Shown piece by piece: positions 1 through 9,076 of a DNA stretch of 64,000 nucleotides. The stretch lies in NCBI GenBank assembly GCA_005791165.1, contig SXXW01000016.1, forward strand, positions 1-64,000, read 5' to 3'. The notes beneath the pieces are model-generated. The model was not told where the DNA came from. It saw only the letters and a list, made by a program, of their open reading frames with translations, and ran no database searches. The DNA comes from Cytophagaceae bacterium (lineage in GTDB: Bacteria > Bacteroidota > Bacteroidia > Cytophagales > Spirosomataceae). A program made the translations under genes and the position numbers. The stretch's first letter is position 1, and each line of letters begins with the position of its first letter.

Positions 1-375
1 GTCAAATTAATTTATGAGCCTTTAAATAGGTATGAAACTAATTTAATTAATACACTTGGCGATGGAGTTCAGTTTTTAAAGGCTCGTCAAATAGAGCATG
101 TGGGATTATTGGCCGATTTATTTCACATGAATATTGAGGAGGCGGATATGGCTGCGAGCATTAAGGCATCGGGTGATTTTGTTATTCACGTACATTTTGC
201 GGATAGCAATAGGCGTCCGGTGGGAAATGGGCATTCGGATTTTAGGGAGGTGGCGAAGGTATTAAAAGAAATAAATTACCCGGGTTTTGTTTCTGCGGAG
301 GCATTTGCTTGGCCTAATCCAGAGGCGGCGGCGACCCAAACGATACAGTCATTTAATCAGTATTTTAATCAATAA
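1..375 (+). CDS. Sugar 3-epimerase-type TIM-barrel protein (5' end outside window)
   Basis: Reading frame 1 is open from the first base, so the gene begins upstream; the C-terminal 124 residues are here. They carry the metal and substrate motifs of the xylose-isomerase-like / D-tagatose 3-epimerase family: EPLNRYET, LLADLFHMNIEE, HVHFADSNR and the closing VSAEAF. In characterised members the Glu, Asp, His and Glu of these four motifs bind the divalent metal, and all four are present. The likely role is cytosolic 3-epimerisation or isomerisation of a ketose. The gene lies 3 nt before a rhamnose-mutarotase-family gene, which suggests a job in rhamnose or related sugar catabolism. A hydroxypyruvate-isomerase-like or ulosonic-acid isomerase role cannot be excluded from the fragment. 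Confidence 0.85.
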   Translation, partial: VKLIYEPLNRYETNLINTLGDGVQFLKARQIEHVGLLADLFHMNIEEADMAASIKASGDFVIHVHFADSNRRPVGNGHSDFREVAKVLKEINYPGFVSAEAFAWPNPEAAATQTIQSFNQYFNQ

Positions 376-378
376 TGT

Positions 379-714
379 ATGCAACGATTTTGTTTAGCTT
401 TAGATCTCGTAGATGATCCCGAATTAATTAAAGAATATGAGCACTATCATGCCAAAGGCAATGCTTGGCCTGAGGTAACCCAACATGATATCGATGCGGG
501 CGTTTTAAATATCGAAATATTTAGAACTGGCAATCGGATGTTCATGATTTTGGAAACGGTAGACGAGTTTACTTTTGAAAAGAAAGCGGTCTTTGATGCG
601 ACTAATCCTAAAATTGCCGCATGGGAAGAGTTGATGTGGAAATTCCAAAAGCCCTTGCCGTGGGCAAAAAATGGAGAGAAGTGGATTTTAATGGATCGTA
701 TTTTTAAATCATAA
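379..714 (+). CDS. L-rhamnose mutarotase family protein
   Basis: This 111-residue protein has the size and fold signature of the RhaM/YiiL family (DUF718), which interconverts the alpha and beta anomers of L-rhamnose; some relatives act on L-fucose. Visible family motifs are an N-terminal RFCLALDLVDDPE strand, the conserved YH in EHYHAKGNAWPEV, the central IEIFRTGNRMFMI strand, and a WEELMWKFQKPLPWA segment near the C terminus. There is no signal peptide, so it acts in the cytosol. It follows the TIM-barrel gene by 3 nt and precedes the sialidase-like gene by about 14 nt, so the three are probably co-transcribed. The exact sugar (rhamnose or fucose) is inferred; the GH78 gene 47 kb away favours rhamnose. 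Confidence 0.85.
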   Translation: MQRFCLALDLVDDPELIKEYEHYHAKGNAWPEVTQHDIDAGVLNIEIFRTGNRMFMILETVDEFTFEKKAVFDATNPKIAAWEELMWKFQKPLPWAKNGEKWILMDRIFKS

Positions 715-728
715 ATTTTATGCATCTG

Positions 729-1742
729 ATGAAGGTATTTACATTAGGATTTTGCTTGATTTTTAGTTTGAGTGTTTGTGCTCAAAAATTACTACCGTCC
801 GAGTTCATTTTTACCAAGGCACCATTTGCCTCAAGCCATGCCTCTACGATTGTGGAAACGCCAAAAGGATTAGTTTCTGCGTTTTTTGCAGGCAGTGATG
901 AAGGCAATAAAGATGTGGGTATTTGGTTAAGTAGAAATATTCAAGGTCGCTGGATTCCCCCAGTCCAAGTGGCGGATGGGGTTCAAAATAAAAAAGTCCA
1001 GTATCCTTGTTGGAACCCAGTCCTATTCCAAATGCCTCAAGGCGAATTGATATTATTTTATAAAGTGGGTCCCAAACCATCCCAATGGTGGGGGATGTTG
1101 AAGCGTTCAAAAGACGCAGGGCTAACATGGTCTGCGGCCGAGAAATTACCCAATGGAATCCTGGGGCCGGTGAAAAATAAACCTCTTTTATTAGCTGATG
1201 GTACTCTTTTATGTCCAAGTAGTTCGGAGGATTCTGGAAATAAATTGCATTTTGAAATGACGAAAGATGGTGGTAGGACTTGGAAAAAAACGAAAGCTTT
1301 AAATGATGGCAAAACGTTTTCAGCCATTCAGCCCAGTGTGATTTTTCTACGGGATGGCCGCATGAAATTACTGTGTAGAAGCAATACGGGTTTTATTATG
1401 GAGGGCTATTCGTCTGACCAAGGAAATACTTGGACTCCTTTGCAAAAGACGAATTTAAAAAATCCTAACTCAGGTAGTGACGCTATAACGTTAAAAAGTG
1501 GATTACATGTTTTAGTGCATAATCCTCTCGGAAATAGGCCAAAAGAAACCGAAGGGGAGCGTGAGATTTTAGCGGTTTCCACGTCAAAAGACGGGCAGCG
1601 TTGGACTAAGGTGGGCGAATTAGAAAACACGCCCTTAAAAGAATTCTCATATCCAGCCATTATTCAAACGCGCGATGGCCGCATTCACATCTCATACACT
1701 TGGAAACGTGAAAAAATTAAACATGCCGTTTTGAAATTTTAA
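729..1742 (+). CDS. Exported sialidase-like (BNR repeat, COG4692-type) glycosidase
   Basis: A 337-residue secreted beta-propeller. I place the start at 729 (MKVFTLGFCLIFSLSVCAQ, a Sec signal peptide) rather than at the ATG 9 nt upstream, which only adds MHL. Four Asp-box-like motifs are visible: SKDAGLTW, TKDGGRTW, SSDQGNTW and STSKDGQRW. The N-terminal SSHASTIVETPKG followed by FAGSDEGNKDVGIW is typical of the predicted neuraminidase family COG4692 (BNR_2 domain). In Bacteroidota this family sits in polysaccharide loci and its true substrate is often not sialic acid. It lies directly before SusC/SusD and behind the mutarotase gene, so a rhamnose-containing or acidic oligosaccharide is a reasonable guess. 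Activity is not provable from sequence. Confidence 0.8.
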   Translation: MKVFTLGFCLIFSLSVCAQKLLPSEFIFTKAPFASSHASTIVETPKGLVSAFFAGSDEGNKDVGIWLSRNIQGRWIPPVQVADGVQNKKVQYPCWNPVLFQMPQGELILFYKVGPKPSQWWGMLKRSKDAGLTWSAAEKLPNGILGPVKNKPLLLADGTLLCPSSSEDSGNKLHFEMTKDGGRTWKKTKALNDGKTFSAIQPSVIFLRDGRMKLLCRSNTGFIMEGYSSDQGNTWTPLQKTNLKNPNSGSDAITLKSGLHVLVHNPLGNRPKETEGEREILAVSTSKDGQRWTKVGELENTPLKEFSYPAIIQTRDGRIHISYTWKREKIKHAVLKF

Positions 1743-1773
1743 AACCTTTTTGTTTTTAGCGAGGTCGTATTTG

Positions 1774-1826
1774 ACATTTATGTTAACTAAATGTAAAGGG
1801 ATTTTTATAATAGTGTTACTATTATA
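1774..1826. promoter_or_regulatory. Two consecutive dyads upstream of susC (possible operators)
   Basis: The first dyad (1774-1794) has arms ACATTTA and TAAATGT around a 7-nt centre. The second (1806-1826) has perfect 9-bp arms TATAATAGT and ACTATTATA around GTT. Both span 21 bp and their centres are about 32 bp apart, close to three helical turns. The second lies where the -33 element of the susC promoter would be. Neither has a T-tract, so they do not look like terminators. A regulator-binding role is inference. Confidence 0.4.
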
Positions 1827-1839
1827 GAATAAAGTCCTT

Positions 1840-1847
1840 TATATTTG
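1840..1847 (+). promoter_or_regulatory. Candidate -7 box of the susCD promoter
   Basis: TATATTTG matches the Bacteroidota -7 consensus TAnnTTTG and lies 38 nt before the susC start codon. A clear TTG at -33 is not visible; that position is occupied by the second dyad, as might be expected for an activator-dependent promoter. Confidence 0.55.
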
Positions 1848-1885
1848 CGTTCAAAATTCTTTCATTAACAATCAAAATTCAATTT

Positions 1886-4800
1886 ATGAAGAAAAAATTA
1901 CGGTTATTGATTATTCTTTGGATTGCGGCATTGAGTCCATTGTACGCTCAGGAAAGACAGGTTACTGGAAAAGTAACCAATGATGCCGGAGAGGCGTTAG
2001 TTGGCGTAACTATTTCCATCAAAGGTACAAGTCGAGGTACAAATTCTGATGCGAATGGTTCGTTTAAAATTAATGCAGGGCCTACAAGCTCATTAATTTT
2101 TACCTATGTAGGGTATGTAAATCAAGAGATTTTAGTAGGTAGTAAGTCGGTGATCAATGTTCAATTGTTGACGGCCAATGAAACCTTAGATGAGGTGGTA
2201 ATCACTACCTTTGGAACAGCTAAAAAGTCTTCTTTTACAGGTTCTTCGGCTAAAATTGGCGCGGAGAAATTAGCAGTTAGGCCTATTACCAATATAGGTC
2301 AGGCTTTAGAAGGTATTGCGCCAGGAGTTTCGACTACCTCGACATCGGGCCAACCGGGTTCTTCGCCTGACGTGCGTATACGTGGTTTTGGTTCTATTTC
2401 TTCATCCAATGCACCTTTGTATGTAGTGGATGGAGTACCGTTTTCTGCGAGTATCGCTAATTTAAATAATGATGATATTGAGACCATCACGGTTTTGAAG
2501 GATGCAGCTTCTACAGCTCTTTATGGTGCTCGTGCTGCCAACGGAGTTGTGATGGTGACCACTAAAAAAGGGACTAAGGGAAAGAACTCAATCAATGTTA
2601 AATACACCAAAGGTTTTAATACACGTGCTCTTCCTGAGTACGACCGTGTAGGACCAGCAAATTATTACCCATTAATGTGGGAATCAAACCGAAATAACTT
2701 AGCCTATCGTGCGGCAAACCCTGTTGCGCTAGCAACAGCGAACGCAACAGCATCTGCTGGTTTGGGAGCGATTGTTGGTACCGGCTATAACGTATATGAT
2801 GTACCGTTCGCTTCGTTAGTGGGAACTGATGGAAAACTAAATCCAGCGGCCAAATTAATTTATAGTGCAGATGATTTGAATTGGGAGAAGGCCATTATGC
2901 GCCAAGGAGTTCGTGACGAGGTGAGTGCCAATTTCTCTGGATCTAATGGTAAGTCTGATTATTTCTTCTCAGTTTCTTATTTGAACGATAAGGGATATCA
3001 GAACAAGTCCGACTATGATCGTTTTACTGCTCGTTTAAATGTAAATAATCAAATGAATTCTTGGTTGAAAGTAGGAGCAAATATGACGACTACGATGACC
3101 ACTTCAAATCAGTCAACGGCTGATGGCGGATCTTCATTTGTCAATCCTTTCTTCTTTACTCGGGGTATGGCACCTATTTATCCGGTCTATGCTTACGATC
3201 CTAAATCGCCTGGTAGTTTTTTGAAGTTGGAAAATGGAAAAACAAGATATGACTATGGTAATTTAAATGCTTTAGGATTGTCTAATCGACCACAATATGG
3301 GGGTCGTCACGTAGTGGCTGAAACAGAATTGAATGAGAACTTCTTCAGAAGAAATCTTTTTGGCGGTCGTAGTTTTGCTGAAATCACTTTCTTGAAGGAT
3401 TTCAAATTCACAAATACGATTGGTTTAGATATCACGAATGCGAACTCTGTTGTTTTTGGAAATCCAGAAATCGGGGATGGAGCACCAGCAGGTCGCGCAT
3501 CTAATCTTTTTGAAAACATTACCAATTACAACTTATCCCAATTATTGAACTATAGCCATTCATTTGGTAAGCACAATGTGGATGCTTTAGTGGGACATGA
3601 GAACTATAATTTGGTGAGCAATAGTTTGGATGGTTCTAGAAGCCAACAAATATTAGATGGAAATTATGAGTTGATCAATTTTACGACCACCACGAATTTA
3701 ACTTCTCAGTATGATTTACGCCGAGTGGAAGGATTTTTCTCTCGTGTGAATTATGACTATGATTCAAAATATTTTGTATCGTTTTCAGCGCGTCGAGATG
3801 GATCCTCTAAATTCTATCAGGATAAGCGCTGGGGTACTTTTTACTCAGCATCAGCCGCGTGGCGTTTAGACCAAGAAGCTTTCATGAAGGAGTTGACCTT
3901 TATCGATAACATGAAATTACGAGGTTCATATGGTCAAACGGGTAATGATGGTGGTATTAGCAATTATGCATGGCAACCCTTATATGCATTAGGTTGGAAT
4001 AACGCGACAGAGCCAGGTATTTTACAATCAAGTTTAGGTAGTAGAACGTTAGAATGGGAAACAAATACTTCTTTTGATGTGGCCTTGGAATTTGGATTAT
4101 TCAAAAACCGCATCAATGGTTCGATTGAATATTTTGATCGCCAATCGACCAATTTGATTTTTGCGGTTCCTTTGCCATTATCGGTTGGTATACAAACGGA
4201 AACAAGAAATATTGGTTCCATGTATAACCGAGGATTTGAAATTCAGTTAAGTGGTGATGTACTAAGAACGAAAGACTTCGTTTGGAACATTGACTTAAAT
4301 GCAACCAAATTGGAAAATAAAATCACAAAGATGCCAGCTCAAAGTAAGGAGATCATCGATGGAACAAAGAAGTTAAGAGAAGGAAGTTCTTTGTATGATT
4401 ATTGGTTGCGTGAGTACAAAGGAGTAAATCCTGAAAATGGCGTAGCAGAGTATCGCGCAATTTCATTTGTAGCTTCTAATTCAAGAATTACTCCTACGGG
4501 GGACACTTTGACGAACAACATTGCAAATGCACGTTTTTGGTATAATGGAACATCTATTCCTGATTTAACTGGATCAGTTACTAATTCGATCCGTTACAAA
4601 GGGTTTACTTTGTCGGCTTTAATGGTATACCAATTAGGTGGTAAAATTTACGATGGAGCTTATGCAGGTTTAATGGGAGCTGGATATCACAATGCAAAGC
4701 ATGTGGACATCTTGAATCGTTGGGTTAATCCAGGAGATAAAACTAATGTGCCTAGAATGGATAATGGTCGGACGGCTGATTTTGATGCCGCTTCAGATCG

Positions 4801-5038
4801 TTGGTTGATTGATGGAAGTTATATGAACGTTCGTTCAGTAACCTTATCATACAATTTGCCTAAAACTATGTCTCGCAAATTAAAAATGGATAATGCCCAA
4901 GTGTATTTAAGTGGTGAAAATTTCATTATGCTTTCTAAAAGAAGTGGAATGAATGTTCAGCAAAACTTTGGTGGAACAACTAGTAATGTCTATTCCCCAG
5001 CTAAATCATTGGTTATAGGTCTTTCATTCTCTTTATAA
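1886..5038 (+). CDS. SusC/RagA-family TonB-dependent outer membrane receptor
   Basis: A 1050-residue outer membrane transporter that imports oligosaccharides with its SusD partner using TonB energy. The order is: signal peptide (residues 1-21, ending LYAQ), a carboxypeptidase-regulatory-like domain (about 24-110; VTGKVTNDAGEALVGVTISIKG), a plug domain (about 115-230) with the SusC-type motif APLYVVDGVP, then a long beta-barrel ending in IGLSFSL with the usual C-terminal aromatic residue (Phe-Ser-Leu). Length is normal for the family. The susD gene starts 11 nt downstream, making a standard pair. Upstream are a TAnnTTTG box and two dyads. The transported glycan is unknown; the neighbours suggest a rhamnose-linked or acidic sugar. 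Confidence 0.95.
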   Translation: MKKKLRLLIILWIAALSPLYAQERQVTGKVTNDAGEALVGVTISIKGTSRGTNSDANGSFKINAGPTSSLIFTYVGYVNQEILVGSKSVINVQLLTANETLDEVVITTFGTAKKSSFTGSSAKIGAEKLAVRPITNIGQALEGIAPGVSTTSTSGQPGSSPDVRIRGFGSISSSNAPLYVVDGVPFSASIANLNNDDIETITVLKDAASTALYGARAANGVVMVTTKKGTKGKNSINVKYTKGFNTRALPEYDRVGPANYYPLMWESNRNNLAYRAANPVALATANATASAGLGAIVGTGYNVYDVPFASLVGTDGKLNPAAKLIYSADDLNWEKAIMRQGVRDEVSANFSGSNGKSDYFFSVSYLNDKGYQNKSDYDRFTARLNVNNQMNSWLKVGANMTTTMTTSNQSTADGGSSFVNPFFFTRGMAPIYPVYAYDPKSPGSFLKLENGKTRYDYGNLNALGLSNRPQYGGRHVVAETELNENFFRRNLFGGRSFAEITFLKDFKFTNTIGLDITNANSVVFGNPEIGDGAPAGRASNLFENITNYNLSQLLNYSHSFGKHNVDALVGHENYNLVSNSLDGSRSQQILDGNYELINFTTTTNLTSQYDLRRVEGFFSRVNYDYDSKYFVSFSARRDGSSKFYQDKRWGTFYSASAAWRLDQEAFMKELTFIDNMKLRGSYGQTGNDGGISNYAWQPLYALGWNNATEPGILQSSLGSRTLEWETNTSFDVALEFGLFKNRINGSIEYFDRQSTNLIFAVPLPLSVGIQTETRNIGSMYNRGFEIQLSGDVLRTKDFVWNIDLNATKLENKITKMPAQSKEIIDGTKKLREGSSLYDYWLREYKGVNPENGVAEYRAISFVASNSRITPTGDTLTNNIANARFWYNGTSIPDLTGSVTNSIRYKGFTLSALMVYQLGGKIYDGAYAGLMGAGYHNAKHVDILNRWVNPGDKTNVPRMDNGRTADFDAASDRWLIDGSYMNVRSVTLSYNLPKTMSRKLKMDNAQVYLSGENFIMLSKRSGMNVQQNFGGTTSNVYSPAKSLVIGLSFSL

Positions 5039-5049
5039 ATTTCGGAATC

Positions 5050-6531
5050 ATGAAAAATAAAATTTTAATTCTTTTAGCGTTTGTTTTCAGCATGATCTCT
5101 TTTTCATGCGAGACGGATTATTTGGATGCTAGCCCTACGGCAAGTATCGATGCGGGTGCTGCATATTCAACTACAAAAAATGCTTCTGCGGCGATTAATG
5201 GTATCTATCGCTCATTTGTGGTACGTTACTTAAGTTCACAAGGTCATTCTGGACATCCAGCGATGATGATTATTTTAGATCATTTAGGGGAAGATATGGT
5301 TCTTGGTACCACAGCTTCTTCTTGGCATGTGGGAGAAACTCGTTGGACCGCACACCGCTCTGATGTCAATGTATTATCTCAATTTCCTTATGAAATGTAT
5401 TATCGGTTTATTGGTAATGCCAACATTGGAATAGCCAATATCGATAAGGCCGTTGGTCCTCAATCAGAGAAAAATACTTTGAAAGGAGAGGCTTTGGCCT
5501 TGCGTGCTTTTAGTTATTTCAACTTAGTTCAGTTGTATGGCAAGCGCTATGATGCCGCCGCAAAACCGAATACACAATTAGGCTTGCCTTTAGTTTTAGA
5601 ACCGACGACCGAAGGAAAAGCTAGAAATACGGTTGAAGAGGTTTACACACAAATCAACAAGGATTTGGATGCGGCTGCTGCTTTATTGACCTCTTCTCGG
5701 GTAAATAAATCACACATTAATCTAAATGTTGTGAAAGGTTTGCAAGCTCGCGTGGCTTTGGTTCAGCAAAACTGGGCTAATGCAGCTAAATATGCGGCTG
5801 AGGCGCGTACAGGTTATATGCCTATGACCGCTGCTCAGTACGGAGATGGATTTCAAGATATTGCAAATCCAGAATGGATGTGGGGTTTTGATCACTTAGA
5901 GGACCAAACAGAGTATTTTGGTGGGTACCATTCGTATATTTCTTGTAACTATAACTCAACGGTTATTCGTACGTATCCAAAGGCGATCAATAGTTTGTTG
6001 TATAATCAAATTTCGCCAACGGACGTTCGTGCCAATATGTGGGTAAGAACTCCAACGGCAGCTAATTCGATTGTTCCTCCAGGTGGAGTGCGTGTACCAT
6101 TTATTAATCAAAAATTCCGTTTACCTGGCGTTCCATCTACGTCTGCTATGGGGGATGTGCCTTACATGCGCGCAGCTGAAATGTATTTAATCGAAGCAGA
6201 GGCAAAAGTTCGTTTAGGCGATAATGCAGGTGCGGCCAGTGTACTAAATACACTTATTAGGACTAGAGATGCTAATTATGTAACATCGACTAAAACGGGT
6301 ACTGCATTATTAGGTGAAATTTTACTTCATCGCCGGATTGAATTGTGGGGTGAGGGCCACAGATTCTTAGATTTGAAGCGTATGAATGCACCTTTAAATC
6401 GGAATGGAGCTAATCATATTGCATCTGTCGTTTTATTGTATGACGTGGCACCGGGTGATGTTCGATGGGAATTCCTAATTCCTCGTCGTGAGATCAATTC
6501 CAATACGGCCATTGTTCAAAATCCATTGTAA
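5050..6531 (+). CDS. SusD/RagB-family nutrient-binding outer membrane lipoprotein
   Basis: A 493-residue surface lipoprotein that caps the SusC barrel and binds glycan. The signal peptide MKNKILILLAFVFSMISFSC ends in a lipobox with Cys20. TPR-like helices follow, including the conserved GEALALRAFSYFNLVQLYG, LGLPLV and the C-terminal AEMYLIEAEAKVRLG and RRIELWGEGHRFLDLKR motifs typical of SusD. It is translated 11 nt after susC and is followed by a strong terminator, so susC-susD form a two-gene operon. The ligand cannot be read from the sequence. Confidence 0.95.
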   Translation: MKNKILILLAFVFSMISFSCETDYLDASPTASIDAGAAYSTTKNASAAINGIYRSFVVRYLSSQGHSGHPAMMIILDHLGEDMVLGTTASSWHVGETRWTAHRSDVNVLSQFPYEMYYRFIGNANIGIANIDKAVGPQSEKNTLKGEALALRAFSYFNLVQLYGKRYDAAAKPNTQLGLPLVLEPTTEGKARNTVEEVYTQINKDLDAAAALLTSSRVNKSHINLNVVKGLQARVALVQQNWANAAKYAAEARTGYMPMTAAQYGDGFQDIANPEWMWGFDHLEDQTEYFGGYHSYISCNYNSTVIRTYPKAINSLLYNQISPTDVRANMWVRTPTAANSIVPPGGVRVPFINQKFRLPGVPSTSAMGDVPYMRAAEMYLIEAEAKVRLGDNAGAASVLNTLIRTRDANYVTSTKTGTALLGEILLHRRIELWGEGHRFLDLKRMNAPLNRNGANHIASVVLLYDVAPGDVRWEFLIPRREINSNTAIVQNPL

Positions 6532-6549
6532 GCTGTTAATTTTAATAGG

Positions 6550-6581
6550 AAAGGTGGCTAATTTATTAGCCACCTTTTTTA
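6550..6581 (+). terminator. Rho-independent terminator after susD
   Basis: A perfect 12-bp stem (AAAGGTGGCTAA / TTAGCCACCTTT) with a 4-nt loop runs into six T residues, 18 nt after the susD stop. It separates the susCD unit from the peptidase gene. Confidence 0.9.
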
Positions 6582-6608
6582 TATTGAAGCATCCTTAAAT
6601 CAATCCAA

Positions 6609-9014
6609 ATGAAAACATCATTACGCATAATTTCATTATTCCTATTTGTTTTGTCAGTGGCCACTGCTCAAGATGCCATCGAATATCAGAAACCTCCTCA
6701 AGCAATCGCCGATTTACTATTGGCAAAACCCACTCCCAGCATCAGAATTGACAGTAAAGCGGAATGGATGCTATTGAGCGAGAGGAATTCCTATCCGACG
6801 GTGGAAGAGTTAGGCCAACCGGAAAATCGAATCGCGGGATTGCGCTTAAATCCCAATAATTTTTCTCAGAGTCGCCAACTATTTATCAATAGTCTTTCCT
6901 TGAAAAATTTAAAAACGAATCAAAGTTTTTCTATAACAGGACTACCTAAAAATCCGTTGATATCTAGTATTTCATGGAGCCCCTCAGAGAAAAAAATAGC
7001 CTTTCTTCAAACTGAGTCCGATCGTGTTGATTTATATGTGATCGAATTATCTACTAAGAAAGCTTCCAAAATCAATCAAAAACCTTTGAATAATATCATG
7101 GGGAATGCGTATTTATGGGTGGATGACCAAACGATAATTTATAAATCCATTATCCATGCAGCGAGCGGCGCACCTAAAAAACCGATTACTCCTAAGGGAC
7201 CCACGATCCAACAAAACATTGGAAAAGCAGCACCAAGACCTACTTATCAAGACTTAATTAAATCGCCTTTTGATGAGCAGTTGTTTGAGTATTATGCGCA
7301 GGCCCAACTCATTTTATCTAAAAATGGGCAGGAAAAAGGATTAGGCAAGTCAGACATGTTCAGTGGCCTTTCTTTATCTCCCGATAAAAATTATGTCCTT
7401 ACTCGGACGATGAAAAAACCTTTCTCCTATGTGGTGACTGCGTATGGATTTCCGACGACCGTTGGCATCATGGACCTATCAGGAAAAATGGTCAAAGTAT
7501 TAGCCGATCTTCCATCAACTGAAAATGTTCCTTCTGGATATGATAATACACAAAATGTTCCTAGGGACTTTGAATGGAGGGATGATGAAGCTTCCACCGT
7601 TGTTTGGGCTATGCCATTAGACAGTGGTTTGATCAAGAAATCGGTTGAGTTTCATGATGCGGTTTATAGTCTTTCTGCTCCGTTTACTGGCGAGGCTAAA
7701 GAGTTGTTTAAGACGAAGTCAAGATTTGCAGGAACGACATGGGGCGATGCGAATTTAGCACTCATCACTGAAGTATCTCGTGTAAAACAAAGTTCCCGAG
7801 TGAGTCGATACAATTCAGCAACTAAAAGTGTTGAGCTTTTGTACGAACGGAACTTCACAGATGCATATAATAGTCCAGGAATGCCTGTCTATCGGAAGAA
7901 TAATTTTGGCCGATCGGTTATTCAGACAACGGATAATGGAAGCAAAATACTCATGAATAATCCAGTGGGTTCATCGGCCAAAGGGGATTTGCCTTTTTTG
8001 TCAAAGTTTGATTTGGCTTCGAAAAAAAATGAAATCATTTGGCGCTCCTCAGAAGGAAGTTTTGAGCAAGTGGAAGACGTGATTGATGCAGATAAATTAA
8101 TTATTTTAACGCGGAAAGAATCACAAAAAGAAGTTCCTAATTATTACATTAAGCATTTGATCACCAAGCAAGCGGACCAATTAATTACCAATTTTGTTAA
8201 CCCATATCCAGGTTTGGCCGGTATTTCAAAAGAAAAAATAAAATATAAGCGCGCGGATGGCGTCGATTTAACAGGTGATTTGTATTTACCCAAAGGCTAT
8301 AATAAAGAAAAAGATGGTCCATTGCCCGTATTGATTTGGGCTTATCCGCGTGAATTTAATTCGGCTGCTGATGCGGCGCAAATTAGAGGAAGTAAAGATC
8401 GTTTTACAACATTAAGTTGGGCTTCCCCCATCTATTACGTCACTCAGGGTTTTGCCATTTTAGATAATGCCGAAATGCCTATCGTGGCCACTGGGGGTGA
8501 CAAAAAACCCAACGATAATTTTGTCGAGCAATTAAAGTTGAATGCGGAGGCAGCGATTAATTATTTGTCGGAATTGGGAGTCGGTGACCGCAAGCGCATG
8601 GCGGTTGGTGGCCATAGTTATGGAGCATTTATGACGGCTAATTTATTGGCGCATACTGACTTGTTCAAAGCGGGTATTGCTCGAAGCGGAGCTTATAATC
8701 GAAGTTTGACCCCCTTTGGTTTTCAAAATGAAGACCGTACGTATTGGCAAGCACCTAAATTGTATTTTGAAATGAGTCCGTTCAGTTATGCCGATAAAAT
8801 CAAGGAGCCCATTTTATTAATTCATGGGGAAGCGGATGATAATACGGGTACATATCCGATCAACAGTGAGCGTTTATATGCTGCCATTAAGGGCAATGGA
8901 GGAACTACGCGTTTCGTTTTTTTACCCTATGAAGCGCATAGTTACCGAGGCAAAGAAAATTTATTGCACATGCTGTGGGAACAAAATAATTGGCTGCAAA
9001 AGTTTGTGAAATAA
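6609..9014 (+). CDS. Exported S9 (prolyl oligopeptidase family) serine peptidase, glutamyl-endopeptidase-like
   Basis: An 801-residue protein with a Sec signal peptide (MKTSLRIISLFLFVLSVATAQ), an N-terminal beta-propeller (about residues 30-520) and a C-terminal alpha/beta hydrolase domain. The catalytic residues are visible: Ser670 in VGGHSYGAFM, Asp743 in HGEADDN and His777 in YEAHSY. The arrangement GxHSYGAFM, HGEADDNTGT, PYEAHSYRGKEN and LWEQNNWLQK resembles the S9D glutamyl endopeptidases known from plant chloroplasts and bacteria more than DPP4-type enzymes. Role: periplasmic breakdown of peptides. It stands alone between two terminators, so it is probably an independent transcript. Substrate preference for Glu is inferred from family resemblance only. 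Confidence 0.85.
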   Translation: MKTSLRIISLFLFVLSVATAQDAIEYQKPPQAIADLLLAKPTPSIRIDSKAEWMLLSERNSYPTVEELGQPENRIAGLRLNPNNFSQSRQLFINSLSLKNLKTNQSFSITGLPKNPLISSISWSPSEKKIAFLQTESDRVDLYVIELSTKKASKINQKPLNNIMGNAYLWVDDQTIIYKSIIHAASGAPKKPITPKGPTIQQNIGKAAPRPTYQDLIKSPFDEQLFEYYAQAQLILSKNGQEKGLGKSDMFSGLSLSPDKNYVLTRTMKKPFSYVVTAYGFPTTVGIMDLSGKMVKVLADLPSTENVPSGYDNTQNVPRDFEWRDDEASTVVWAMPLDSGLIKKSVEFHDAVYSLSAPFTGEAKELFKTKSRFAGTTWGDANLALITEVSRVKQSSRVSRYNSATKSVELLYERNFTDAYNSPGMPVYRKNNFGRSVIQTTDNGSKILMNNPVGSSAKGDLPFLSKFDLASKKNEIIWRSSEGSFEQVEDVIDADKLIILTRKESQKEVPNYYIKHLITKQADQLITNFVNPYPGLAGISKEKIKYKRADGVDLTGDLYLPKGYNKEKDGPLPVLIWAYPREFNSAADAAQIRGSKDRFTTLSWASPIYYVTQGFAILDNAEMPIVATGGDKKPNDNFVEQLKLNAEAAINYLSELGVGDRKRMAVGGHSYGAFMTANLLAHTDLFKAGIARSGAYNRSLTPFGFQNEDRTYWQAPKLYFEMSPFSYADKIKEPILLIHGEADDNTGTYPINSERLYAAIKGNGGTTRFVFLPYEAHSYRGKENLLHMLWEQNNWLQKFVK

Positions 9015-9027
9015 GAGTATTGAGTTT

Positions 9028-9076
9028 TCAATCTTCTCGATCCAGAGTATTTTGGAGTCGAGAAGATTGATTTTTT
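9028..9076 (+). terminator. Terminator after the S9 peptidase
   Basis: 13-bp inverted arms (TCAATCTTCTCGA / TCGAGAAGATTGA) are followed by six T residues. The T-tract lies on the + side, so it mainly serves the peptidase gene, but the stem also separates the converging toxin gene. Confidence 0.8.

Noticed and set aside
844..1218. 124-residue minus-strand frame inside the sialidase-like gene
   Set aside because: Lies antisense to the Asp-box repeats; no domain recognised.
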